NCBI GenBank assembly: GCA_002179805.1
Contig: NAVB01000654.1
Location: 1-50,401, forward strand
Length of the DNA: 50,401 nucleotides
Origin: Acanthamoeba lenticulata
Lineage: Eukaryota; Discosea; Longamoebia; Acanthamoebidae
Direction: 5' to 3'
Both the position numbers and the translations under genes were made by a program. Positions 23,747 to 35,600 of this stretch are shown piece by piece. Every line of letters begins with the position of its first letter. The stretch's first letter is position 1. The notes below the pieces were generated by a model, which worked only from the letters and a program-made list of their open reading frames with translations, had not been told where the DNA came from and did no database searches.

Positions 23747-24488
23747 GCGCTTTCGCTCGCTGAGAGCACGAAAGCGGCTAGTTGCGTCTCTTCGATTCTT
23801 GCATCAGTTTGCGCCGGTGTGTCTCATGTCCGCCGGCGAACGATTCTTGAGCGAGCGTTGACACTGCGGGAATCGACTGACGCCTTCTCATTTCTGCACA
23901 TTTTTGAGACGCACAAGGAGAGGAGGAACGGGCACCGCGGATCGGCCTGTTCTCGAAACAAATACATTATTTATTTTATCATTTCCATCTTTTTTGTTTT
24001 TCCACAAATCGAAATTTCGTAAAAAACGGACGGGAGGGACAGAAATTGGTTTTGGCCGAATTCGGTTTTGGCCGCCATTCCTGGCTTTTGGCTTCTTCTG
24101 CGCGGTAAGGCCCCAACTGGGGCGAAGCATGCGTTGTTCGCATTGATTGATTGGAGAAGAAGAAGAGACCTGCCGAGTTTCGACGAAGAAGGAGAAGTCA
24201 TTGAAGCTGGACAATTCTTTCGTTTCTTCTCTCCCTTCGCGGGCTTCTTCTCCTCCATCTTTCTTCTGCTGCCACCGCAATTCTTCCTACACAGCTCATC
24301 AATTTTTGTTATCTCGTCTCTGTGGCGACCTGCTCTGGGCACCATTCGAACCAATTTACTCTGCACTCGTGCACGGAGTCAATTGTCGACTTAGCCGTCC
24401 TGAGCTCAGTATTCACATCGGCATCACACCCTCAGCCCTGATTTGTGAGCATACGGGACCACTAGCCGCTTAATTCATCAACTCTGGA
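23747..24488. other. Intergenic: ELO 3' UTR and TBC-gene promoter
   Basis: About 740 bp without a supportable gene. An A/T-rich stretch at 23958-24035 (ATTATTTATTTTATC) probably marks the elongase polyadenylation region. The 11-mer GGTTTTGGCCG occurs twice (24048-24058, 24064-24074) around an EcoRI-like GAATTC. A 108-codon ORF at 24147-24473 has no family features. The rest should hold the Rab-GAP promoter. Confidence 0.45.
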
Positions 24489-27400
24489 ATGTGGGTCCTC
24501 TTCGCGCCTGATGCTGGCACGGTCTCACTATGGCAAACGCTCGAGGAAAATGAATTTTTTGAGCTTCAGGCCTACAAGCCGGCCACAGCCGCCAAGAACG
24601 AGACCTCGCTGCTATCAATGCTCACTGCTCTTCCCTCATCGCTTCTTGCCACCTCTCGCGCCCCTAGCTTAATTGGTGGGGGCACCGAAGAAACATTTCC
24701 TTATCGCATTCTTCTCAAAGAACAACCTCCTTATGGTACCTCTAGTCTTCATTTACATCGCGCTCTCCCTTGACAGCAATTTTGTTCCATCTGAACGATT
24801 TAATTAGCTTTTAATAAGCTTTTTTTATCTTTATTTTTGACGCATTGGGTCGCGCAGATGGTGCCCCATCTTGTTGGTTATGTATTATCTCACATTTACT
24901 GTGCAGGCTTGCGGCAAGCGGCCAAGCAAGGCAAGGAGTCGAAGGACTCTGGTGCGATGGAGACCTTACTCGCGTCCGTCGACAGCTCCAGCGGCAGCCG
25001 TTCCCCGGCTCAAGTGATTGCGCTCGCCAAGGTTCGGACTCAGCATGCCCAGCTAGCCCGTGCGCTTTGTGCCAAAGTGTAGAACCTCTGACCTGCTTTC
25101 CGTGAACCTCTGACCTTGGCAGGATCTTCGGGCGATCAAGGAGCACTGGAACTGGCTCGTGAACGACATGTCGACCGCGTGCTCCTTCTTCACACGCGAG
25201 TCCGAGAAGGAGGAGAACGAACTGTGGGACTTTCTGCTGGTCAAGTTCACATCCATGGCGCAACAAGAGGCCAAGAAGCGAGTACGTGCTTCTCCTCCTC
25301 CCATACTGGCCGTGCAGTCATTCACACACCCGCGTGGATGTGAATAGGAAATGCAACGTGAACGAGAACGCGAGCGAGCGGTCGAGCGAGAGCGGCAGCT
25401 CGAGATTGCCTCGTTCGTAGACAACAAGCCCAAATATATGAAGAAGCAAGCAAACATCATGATCACTGAAGAGGATGAAGAGGACAACCGGGCCAAGGAG
25501 AAGCGATTCGAGGAGATGGATGCCGGGCGACAAGCCCTGTGGAAGAAGCTCTTCCCCAAGATTTCCACCATCGAGCGTCTCATCGTTGGTGCGTCTCTTT
25601 TTCCCCACCCCAGCGCCTCTTCTGCGTGGTTGCTGGCGTTTCCTTTTCTTTTTAATTTTTGGCCAATGTTCAATTCATTTGGTGCCGACGACGTGGAATT
25701 TGTCGTGTTAACACTTCCTGTTTCACCACAACACAGAGTATCCCTGTTCACTAGAGCGCAAGGGAGTCGAGCGACGCGGGTTGCTGCTGGTCACCCCGCG
25801 CCACGTCTGCTTCCACAGCCCGCGGCTCAACACACGCGTGGCCATTTACTGGCGAGTGATCACCTCACTCTCACGGGCCACCGCCGTGAATGGCACCGTA
25901 CCGGCCATCTACGTCACCTGCCTCGGTGCCTACCACGAAGAGGTCAGCCAGCCCCATCCACCCCGTCCTGCCGCCCCCATGAACTGCGCTAACTTTGTTC
26001 GGTCGTGTGCGCAGTTTTTGTTTCATTCGTTGGCCGACTTTGAGCAAACCATGAACGTCCTCGTGCGGATATGGCATATGGCCCTCCTCGAGGTATTGAC
26101 TTTTGCTCTATTTTACTTAAAAATGTGAACATAATTTATAACTTCGGGTTAAATCCGTTGTGGATGAGCAGGAAGCGGCTGATCGCGACGGAGATGAGGA
26201 CGCCAAGGCACGGTTAATGAGCGTTACACGCGAACAAATTCTGTGCGAAATCGAGCGCGAGAAGTACCGCAAGAGCTTTCGCATGCCCAAGGACGAGCTC
26301 CTCATCGCCGGTACGGTTTTGTTGTAGTTTTAGTTTTAGTTTTAGTTTTATAAAAGTGAAGAGCACATTTATCTAATCTACAATGTGGTACAGAGTTCTG
26401 CGGGAGTTTGTGGATGGAGAATGTAATCCAGGTGTACGAGGGCGCGTTGCACCTGTCGGCCAACTATGTGTGCTTTTACGCCGACGTGGAGGGCCACAGC
26501 TTCTCCGTGGTCATCCCCTTCCGCGAGGTCCTCGACATTATATCTGTAGATAGCAAGCTCATCCAAGTCAACACCCACTCCAACAAAGTACCTTCATCAC
26601 CATCATTATTAACTGGTCGATGACCACATGATACTGACCGTATGTGTCTCCCTTTGTGCGGACAGTTTTCCTTTTCGCTGTTGTGGCGACGACAGCACTG
26701 CTGCGAGCTGATGGTGCAGCTGTGGTCGCGGCGTGTCCGCAGCGCGGAGCGACTGATGGAGAAGGTGCCGCCGGCCGAGGGCCCGTGGGAGGACTTCAAC
26801 TTTGTCGGGCTCGGGCCCATCGCCAAGGACCACAAGCATTTCCGGTCGGACTACGCCATCAAACAGAAGCTGCAGCGCAGGCGGTGGGAAGAGTACATCG
26901 CCAAGTATGGCTGGGGCATTCAGATGCTCAAGGCCTCTGATGTCCTCCGTGACATCGTTCACTTTGGCATTCCGGACGAGCTCAAGGGTACGCGTAGTTT
27001 TTTCTTTCTTTTTCTTTCAAATATTTGAATGAAAGTTTTATTTTTTTTTAAATTGGAAAAACTTGGTGTCACACAGGCGGGCTGTGGCAAATCTTTTTGG
27101 GCAGCATTCATAGCCTGTGCATCAAGCCTGGCGAGTACCATAACCTCCTCAAGCAGTTTGACGGAAAGAACTCGGACGCCGTCTCCGAGATCGAGCGGGT
27201 GCGCGCAAATCCTCCACCCATTTACCGAACTGGCCAGCGCATGAGCTGACACAACCTGATGATGATTATGATGCTGTGGTGCGCAGGACGTCAACCGGAG
27301 CCTACCAGAGCACCCCTACTTCCAGAGCGAGAAGGGCAAGCAGGCGCTGCGCAACGTGCTCACGGCGTATTCGTGGCGCAACCCGTCCCTGGGCTATTGC

Positions 27401-30400
27401 CAGTCCATGGTTCGCCCACGTCCCTCTCGCCCGCCTTAACTTTTTCGAAACTCAACTGACATTCAAATCGAACAATTGTGAAAATGACAACAATAACAAC
27501 AAATATTCTCAGAACATCATCTGTTCGCTGCTACTGCTGTTCATGGGAGAGGAGGAGGCCTTCTGGGCGCTCACGATCCTGTGCGAGGAGCTGTTCCCGC
27601 ACTACTTCACGCCCGACATGCTGGGCTCCATGACTGACCAGCATGTACTCGAGGACCTCGTCGCCGAGCACTTCCCCAAGCTCAACGCTCACCTGGAGAG
27701 CATTCAGCTCCCGCTCGTTCTCATCTCCTTCCCCTGGTTCATGTGCCTCTTCATCGGCTACATCCCCATGCAGGTACCGCCACGTCTTCTCCTTCTTCAT
27801 TTCCTTCGTCCTTTCTTCATTATTATCGCCACCTTGACTCATCTGCCTCCTTGCACGCCCCACAGACCAGCATACGCATTCTCGACATTCTGTTTTGTGA
27901 GGGCTACGACAGCACGTTCATGTTTAAGGTGGCGCTGGCTGTGTTCAAGTTCAACCAAAAGTTCATCCTCAACACGCGCGACTTCTCCAAGCTGGTGATC
28001 CAGCTCAAGTTCACCAACCTGGACTGCGACACGCTGCTGGAGATCACGGAGGACTTTTGGTGGGTGACAAGCAAGCTCATCAATGAGATGCGCGACTACC
28101 ACCGCTTCCAGCTGCTCAAGGAGTCCAAGACGCCCGTGCCGCCCATCAACGCCTCGCCGGGCGGCTCGGGCAGCGCGCCCCTGTCGGCCCGCTCGACGTC
28201 GGCCCCTACCCACTTCCCGCGTGCGCCGTCGACGCCCGTCCAGACTCCGACCCCGACGCCCTCGTCGTCGCCCCCGCTCCCGGCCTACATGACCATGCCC
28301 ATTCGCACCCGCTCGGACTCTTCGCTCTTTGCTACCGGCGGCAAGTCCCCGCTCGGCATGTCGCTGCCCGACGGCGGCACGGGCTCGCTCACCACGATCC
28401 CCTTCCTCCCGTCGGCTGACTCGGTCGTCGCCCCGACCTCGGGCCTCGCCGCCGGCAGCGGCCCATCGCCCTCTGGCGGCGGTCAATCGGGCCTGCTAAT
28501 GTCAGCCCCGGCGGGCTACCACATCGCCAAGACGCCGTCGCCCTCGGCCACGCCGCGCAAGGTCCAGTTCGACGGCACGACGATCCCGTTTGTCGGCGTC
28601 GCCTCCAACGACAAGATCATCTCGGCCCTCACGCGGCTGTCATCCAAGGAGCACCTCACGAGGCGCGACGAGGACTCGTCCACTGACGCCACCGGCAGCG
28701 ACGACGACACCAGCTCTGGCGTCGATGAGAGCTCGGACGACAGCAGCACTAGCAGCAGCGACGATGATGACTCGGGCGAGTCCATCGATGAGTCTGACGC
28801 GATCTCGTCTTCCGAGGTCAGCGAGTCCGAGGCCCGGGCCCGCGCGACCTCAATTACCGACGAGGCCGGAGGCGACAAGGCCTCGTCTCCTGGCCGAGAG
28901 GCCGACGAGGGCCGCGGCAGCAGCGGACGCCGGCGCAAGTCGCGACGGGACCAGGAGGGCGAGCAGCTGTTCCACCTCGAGCTCGAGACCGCCGCCATCA
29001 CGCCCGACACGGATGCGGCCAAGCAGCAGTCCCAGCCCCAGAAGCAGATCACCCCGCGCAGCTCCAACGACGAGCTTCACAAAGACGGCTCCCCGCGTAC
29101 TACCGATGTGGGCGGACTGGCCGGCGCCGTCGTCGCCGCTGCCGCCGGGGCGACCGCCGCTGACGGCTCCTCCACTCCGCCGAGCGGCGAAGGCGGCCGC
29201 ACGGCCATCAGCAAGAGCGAGCCCTCGACGCCCCTCCGCACGACGCACAGCGACGACGTGCTGGCGTCCAGCACCATCGATCCCGACAAGGAGAAGCGGC
29301 GCAAGCGCAAGCTCAAGAGCCGCCGACGTCGGCTGGCCTCGCTCGGGCGGACGCGCTCCCGCAAGAGCCGCGAGCGGATCGGCCGCGTCAAGAGCGGCCG
29401 GAACGGCGGCGAGGGCGGCGAGGACCTCTTCGAGCCGGAACCCGAGGACGATGAGCGCGAGAAGCGCATCGTCCGGCTCGACCTCGATCTCAACCTCGCC
29501 TGGCGCAAGTCGCCCGACGACCGGGCCGCGGCCGTTAGTGGCGGTGCCGATGGCGGCAACAAGGGCGTCAAGTACCTCCAGCGCTTCCTCTTCAAGAAGC
29601 GGCGGCGGCACTCGGACGGCTACCTGGACATCATCAAGGAAGACGAGAGCCTGGCCTCACCCCGCGGCCGAACCGGCGAGGATCCCGAGCCCCTCACCAC
29701 CCACCGTCGCTTCTTTGTAGAGGAAGACGAGGGTGAGGAGCGCGAGACGACCGCAGGCGGTTCGTCTTCTTCTCCCAAGTCGCCCTCATTTGGTGATGTG
29801 TCGACACTAACCCGGTGCTCGTGTCCTCTCTCTTTTGTCGACAGAATTGGAAGCGCCTGACTCGGCTCGCCGAGAGAAGGGCAAGGAGAAGGAGACCTCC
29901 GGCAACGTGGAACGGCGGCGCTCGCAGACCGATGCCGTGTTCTCACCGCGATACGGCCAGCGGCCCTCGGACGACGCGCTGTTGCGGGTGACCTCGGTCT
30001 CGTCCCCGCCCGTTCCGGCCAACTTGACGCCCCGAGGTTCCTCTTCGACTTCATCTTCGTCCTCATCCTCGACCTCGTCCTCGACGAGCGAAGGGGCCGG
30101 CCTACAGCGACCTGTGGGACAGCGACAGCAGCAACAGCAGCAGAACAGCCCCGACGGCGAGCGGAAGGACCAGTCGCCGCCGCCATCGCAGCAACAGCAG
30201 CAGGGGAAGGGGAAGGACAAGGACGAGGAGACGGATGACGACTCGTCGTCGGAGACCGACGAGAGCGAGCGCGACGACGAGCTCAAGAGCTCCGTTTTTG
30301 TGACCTCCACCACGACCGTGCACCCGCGCGTGCGCAAGGCCAAGAAGGTGCGCGAGCGGCGGGCCTCGGTGGCCAACCTCCTCCGCAAGGAGCCCAGCGG

Positions 30401-32168
30401 GCGACTGCTGGACCACGCCGGCGCCTTTGTCGAGCGCAAGCGGACCGAGCAGCTGCTCGAGGACGAGTTCCTCATGCGCGCCGCCGGTGCCTCGGCGGCC
30501 GCTGCCGCGGGCAAGCGCAGCGACGAGATGGCCAGCGTGGCGTCCAGCAAGTCCCATCACGACCCTCAGGCCCAGAGCCAGGCGCCGTCCCAGGCCAACG
30601 CTGCTGCCGCCTCCACTGCCACGGTGATGCCGACTGCGGCGCTCACGCCCGTCAAGGTGACGCCGACGCCCGGCGGGCGAAGTCCGCCGGCGGGGATCGT
30701 CAATCACAAGTTGCTCGACGAGCTGCGCGAGGACACGGCGAGCAGTGCCGACGAGGACTCAGGGAGCGACCTCGACCCGACGGGCGGGCGCGAGCACGGT
30801 GCGAGCCCCGAGGGCGGCCGCCGCAAGAAAATCCGAAGCAAGCTGCGCAACAGCCGGCGCCTCTCCATCTCGGATCCCAACCTGGCCACGTCGCCGCCCA
30901 CGCGCATCGGCCACCGGAGCCGCAGCAATAGCAAGAGCGGCGGCGCCGGGGGTCAGGCCGTGGTCCACCCGCAGTCGACGTCGGACGACGGCAGCGCCGG
31001 TCCTGGCGCCAGCCGTTCGGCGGACGACGACGAGGAGCAGGAGGAGTGGGAGCGCGCCTCGTCCGAAGGCAGCGAGCCCCGGCGAAGCCACCACCGCCAG
31101 CGCAGCAACAGCAGCAACACCAGCAGCAGCGACGATGACGACGACAGTCGCACCGGCGGCGGTAGCGACGGCGAGGGCGGCGGCAGCTCCATTAGCGCCA
31201 ACGGCAATGGCAGCGAGTCTGGCGGAAGCCGACGACGGGCCAAGGCCATCCTGTTTAAGTACTCAGCCGACATCTTGGCCAAGACCAAGGCCGCCGAGCA
31301 GCGCCGACGCGAGGAGCGGCGCGACAAGGACCGCACGCGCGAGGAGGAGAAGGAGAAGCGCAAGCGCGAGCGGCTCGACGAGAAGGAGGCCCGGCGGCGG
31401 AGCAAGGAGGAGCACAAGGAGCGACGCCGGCTGGTGGCCGTCAGCGCGCCCGAGCGCGAGAAGGAGGACGAGAGCGCCGAGAAGAAGCGGCGGCACAAGG
31501 AAGAGAAGGAGCTCAAGCGGCGCAAGGAAGAGGAGGAGAGGGAGAGCCGGCGAAAGCGCAAGGAGGAGGAGAAGGAGATGAAGAAGCTCCACAAGCTCGA
31601 GAAGAAGGCCTCTTCTTCCTCCACGACTTCGTTGCACTCTGCAGCCCTTGGCGGCGGCGGTGGCGGCACGACGGTCGAGTTTGCCATCGACGAGCGCGAG
31701 GGCGGCGGCGAGAAGGAGCGCGAGAAGCACAAGAAGGCCTTTGGGCTGCTCCCGCTGCCGCACCTGAGTCATCACCACTCGCTCAGCTTCCACCTCCCCT
31801 CTTCCCCGCGGCGCGGCGCGGTCATCGTCCCGCCCTCTTCCACCGCCGCGTCGTCGTCAACGACGTCGACCACCACACCTATTCCTTCTACGTCATCTTC
31901 CTCTTCCTTATCCTCTTCATCGCTGTCGTCGTCATCGACGCCGGCATCGTCGTCGTCGCTTCTGAAGACGCCGCCGTCGCCGCGAGCCCATGTGGCGCCG
32001 ATCACGTTCAATCGAACAACACCGCACCCGCACGCGGTCTCGGCCGATCCACCACCGGAGAGCCCACGCAAGCTGCCCTTTGCCTCGGTCGGGGGCGTTG
32101 CCGCCAGCGACGTCCCGATCGTGGCCTCGCGCACGCGCCTGCAGACGTCGGATCGCTCTTCGCCGTGA
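24489..32168 (+). CDS. GRAM-GRAM-TBC domain Rab GTPase-activating protein (TBC1D8/9-like)
   Basis: Fourteen exons join in phase to 2170 residues: 24489-24735, 24907-25076, 25123-25281, 25348-25588, 25737-25942, 26015-26092, 26172-26310, 26394-26587, 26666-26987, 27077-27198, 27287-27409, 27513-27773, 27866-29792 and 29845-32168. The start MWVLFAPD matches the TBC1D8/9 N-terminus. GRAM domains lie at about 273-370 ([18 protein letters not shown]) and 414-478 ([16 protein letters not shown]). The TBC domain (about 570-800) keeps both catalytic fingers: Arg630 in IERDVNR and Gln665 in GYCQ. It should therefore stimulate GTP hydrolysis by a Rab during vesicle traffic. From about 835 onward the protein is low-complexity: Ser/acid-rich stretches, basic patches, and a Lys/Arg/Glu helix at about 31270-31600. 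That tail of more than 1300 residues is much longer than in animal relatives. The Rab target is unknown. Confidence 0.93.
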
Positions 32169-32697
32169 GCAGTTGAGGAATCGCCCAACGAACCAACGAA
32201 CCAACCACCCATGTAGACAGAACAACTCTCCCAAACTCGCCACAAACACAAGATCACCCCCACACACAACTTTAACTTTACTTTACCTGCCTTTTGGGAA
32301 TTATACTTTTACAAAATAGTGTAAAACAATAAACAATAAACAACAAACTCAGAGCTTTTGCGCAAGACACCAAAACTCCCCTTTGTCGTCGCGGGTCTCA
32401 CACAACGCCTACACCCCCAACTCTGCACAACGCAAACTCAGTCTTTCCGCAAAGAAGGCAATAACAAATCGCGAAATTTACGGCACTTTTGACACCACAC
32501 GAGTGAAACTTTTGACAAGAAGGGGGCTGGCTCGAGACAGCAGTACCCCCTGCTTTTTTGCCGCGCTTTGCCGAGCTGTCGGCCAAGCGGCCGCCGCCTG
32601 CTGGGCTCAGCCTGCTTGGCCTGGCTGGCGAGGACCTAGGCTGCGTTTGGCCAACGCAGTCGTAACTGGAGAAGACTGCGACCCGAACGTTTTGGGC
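32169..32697. other. Intergenic: Rab-GAP 3' UTR and promoter of the RING-AlkB-SRA gene
   Basis: 529 bp. AATAAACAATAAACAAC at 32328-32344 is a clear polyadenylation-type signal for the Rab-GAP gene. The frame of the next gene stays open upstream to about 32383 but contains no ATG before 32698, so this is taken as leader. Confidence 0.55.
32326..32344 (+). terminator. Polyadenylation signal of the Rab-GAP gene
   Basis: Two overlapping AATAAA hexamers within AACAATAAACAATAAAC lie about 160 bp after the stop codon at 32168. Confidence 0.6.
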
Positions 32698-35600
32698 ATG
32701 CCCCGGTTCGCCAAGCGGCGCTGCCCTGAAGTAACGATGCCTCCGGCACCGGCCGGTGATGTTGCCGCACCTCTCTGCCAGACGAAGCGGCCCCGGGCGG
32801 TCAACTATCTCAAGAAGTGCGCCAAGTGTGGAGGAGCATTAGAAAATGGGGGTGGGCGACGCCCCCTCCTCAGGGTCATGGCGCCTTGCAACCACGTCTT
32901 CCACGGCAAGTGCTTCCAGGTGCATGCCGCCAGCCGCCTCACGCCTTGTTTGCTGCGACCTACAAACCGCTGCATGACTAGAGGCGTGTACACTTTTTCA
33001 TTTCCTTGTAGAAGAGGGAGTCCACGTGTTCCGCCTGCCGGGAGGCGGGAGTCCCTGTCGAGGTCGAGGTACTTCAACAGCGTAGCGCTCCATCTCTATG
33101 TTTTGTCCTTTGACTCAACAACTGGCTTCTTCTTCTTCTACATTCCAAATAGAGCGTGGAAGAAGCGCTCCGCATCCTCCGCGATAGTATCCTGCACGAC
33201 CCGCCTGATCTGCCGCCTCTGAGGCGTAGGCGCAGAGCTCAAGTGCAAGCGAGCCTCACGTCTCGACGCAAACAACCAAAGAGAAAGGCAGAGCAGCCAG
33301 AGGTGAAGCCCGTCAGAAAGGCCAAGAGGACGAAGATCAACCAGGAGAATAGTATGAACAACAAGTTGCTAATTGGCGAGCCGCGTAGCGACGAAGGCGA
33401 CTCCTCCGAACCGGGCGACGAGAACGCTGAAGATGATGACGATAATAGCGAGACGAACGGCGTTGAATGCAACGAAAGCCTACTCGACATGGTGGTAGAA
33501 GACACCACGCCGAGCTTGAGCCCATGCGAGAGTACCAGCACGAGCCCGGGCGAAGAGGACGAGAAGTCACCGCGGCGTTCCGAGCGAAGGGTCCAAGCGA
33601 CTCCCTACAGCGTGTGTCGCCAAGAGGTTCGTCAATCCAAGCGACGCGCCCTGCGGCGAGCCGAGGCAGAGGCCAAGAGGAAGACGGACGAAGCAAAGAA
33701 GGCCGAGGCCGAGGCCGAAGCTCGGTGGAGCGCGTTTCAGCAACAGCTTGCCACGGAGCCACTGGAACCGATCGACAACGTCCAACTACAGGACTTTGTG
33801 GAGGAAGAAGAGGAAATCGTGATCAAACGAAGAAGGCGCAATCCTGCGCCTCCGATTGTGACGGAGGACGTCTGCGCCGGAGCCGAGCTTGCGGCGCCTC
33901 TGCTCGACCACTTGCCTGACGATGACCCGTCGCCGCCACAGCAGCCGGACGAAGCAGGCGAGCCATTGGCCTTGACCCAGCCCGAGCCCGAGGCCATGGC
34001 CGCGGCTTCGGCTGCGACCTCGTCGGAACAGCCGACCCCATCGCCCGGCCTGGCTTCGCATGAAGGCGGAGGCCCTTCGCTCGCCGGGTTGTTGATGAGC
34101 GAGTCTCTGAGCGAGGAGGCCGGCGTGGAGGCGGTCAACGTCGGCAGCCGGAAGCCGACACGTCTTCAGCCGGCAACGCCTGGCGTCGAGTGGACCAAGC
34201 GGTTCGACCGGGCCGGGTTCCGGTCGGCCCTCCTTTGCCGCTACGACTTCCTGGCCAGGCACGAGGCCGACGCCCTGCTGGCCGCGCTCCAGGCCGGCGC
34301 CGCCGCGCGCCTGCGCTACCACCGGATGATGGTCATGGGCCGCGGCTATTACGAGCCGCGCGCCACGCTCTGGTCCGTGGCCTTCCGCCGGCCCCCGTGC
34401 GCCCTGAAATGCGCTGATGAACGTCGTGTGTGTGTGTGTCGGGTCTAAGCTAGCTTTGGGCGGGGCCTGGACTACCACCACGTCCACGTCACCAGCGCGC
34501 CGTGGGCCGAGGCCCCGCCCGAGCTGATGGCCGTGCGCGCCTCCTGCCACCTCCCCCTCCTCCTTCTGCTCTTTCTCGATGTGGATCACAAGTGGATGGT
34601 GCGCGTGATGACAGGTCAAGGCCAGGATCGAATGCGTCTTCGGCAAGCCGATCAACTCGATGCTCTGCACGCGGTATCTAAATCGTACGTACGCGCCGAG
34701 ATTTGTTGAGGACAAGTTCTGTGGCTCTGCCGCTTTGACCGACGTCAGAGGACAGACAAGCAGTACATCAGGAAGCACGCGGACGATCAGGCCAGCATCA
34801 AGGACGGCCTCGTCTTCACCCTCTCTCTTGGCGCGTACGTTTGCCCCCATGTCTCCTCTTTGGCGGTGGTCGACCGAGTCAAAGCGTGTCCGACGGTCTT
34901 GCGGGCGCGCACGCAGGGAGCGCGACTTCCATGTGGAGGACCGCGAGACCAAGCAGAGATGGACGGTTGCCCTGGTGCGTGCCCCCATCGCCTCCTGCGT
35001 GCTTGCCCTCGATGACTGCATTCGTGCCACCGGTGCTGCGATACTCTCAGCTGCTTCGCGCTCATCCGTGTCAATCGGCAGCCGCACGGATCGCTGTACA
35101 TCATGGCGGGCGACTTCCAGAAGCACCTCTTCCACTCTGTGCGTGCCCAACGCGCGCACGCTCCTATGCTGCGTGTCTGGGCCACAGCACTCTGAAGAGG
35201 CGCATATGGTCGTCATCGCCCTTTGTTGTGGTTGGTTGGTTGCTCGCACTCCTACGCAGGTGCCCAAGAGCGCCGCGCCCAAGGGCGAGCGATGGTCCAT
35301 CACGGCGCGCTTCCTCCTCGGCGGCGGTACTAGCGAGGAGGCCGACCACGTCCCCGTACGCCAGTTTCTGCTCGTCTTCACCGCCAACGGCGATGCACAC
35401 ACGCACATATGAACAAACGCGCGCACGCGCAGAGCGCACAGGCGCAGGCGTCGATGTCGGTGTCCGTCGAAGAGCGCGACCCCTTCTGGACGGCGGAGCA
35501 GCAGGTCCGGGGCTCGTTCTACGGCCACCCGCCGGACGTGGCCGTGGGCCACCTCTTTGACTCCTCGGCCGAGGTCGTTCAGAGCTACGTCCATCGCCTC

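Noticed and set aside
24147..24473. Plus-strand ORF of 108 codons upstream of the Rab-GAP
   Set aside because: It is low complexity with no family features or splice continuity; treated as leader or promoter sequence.
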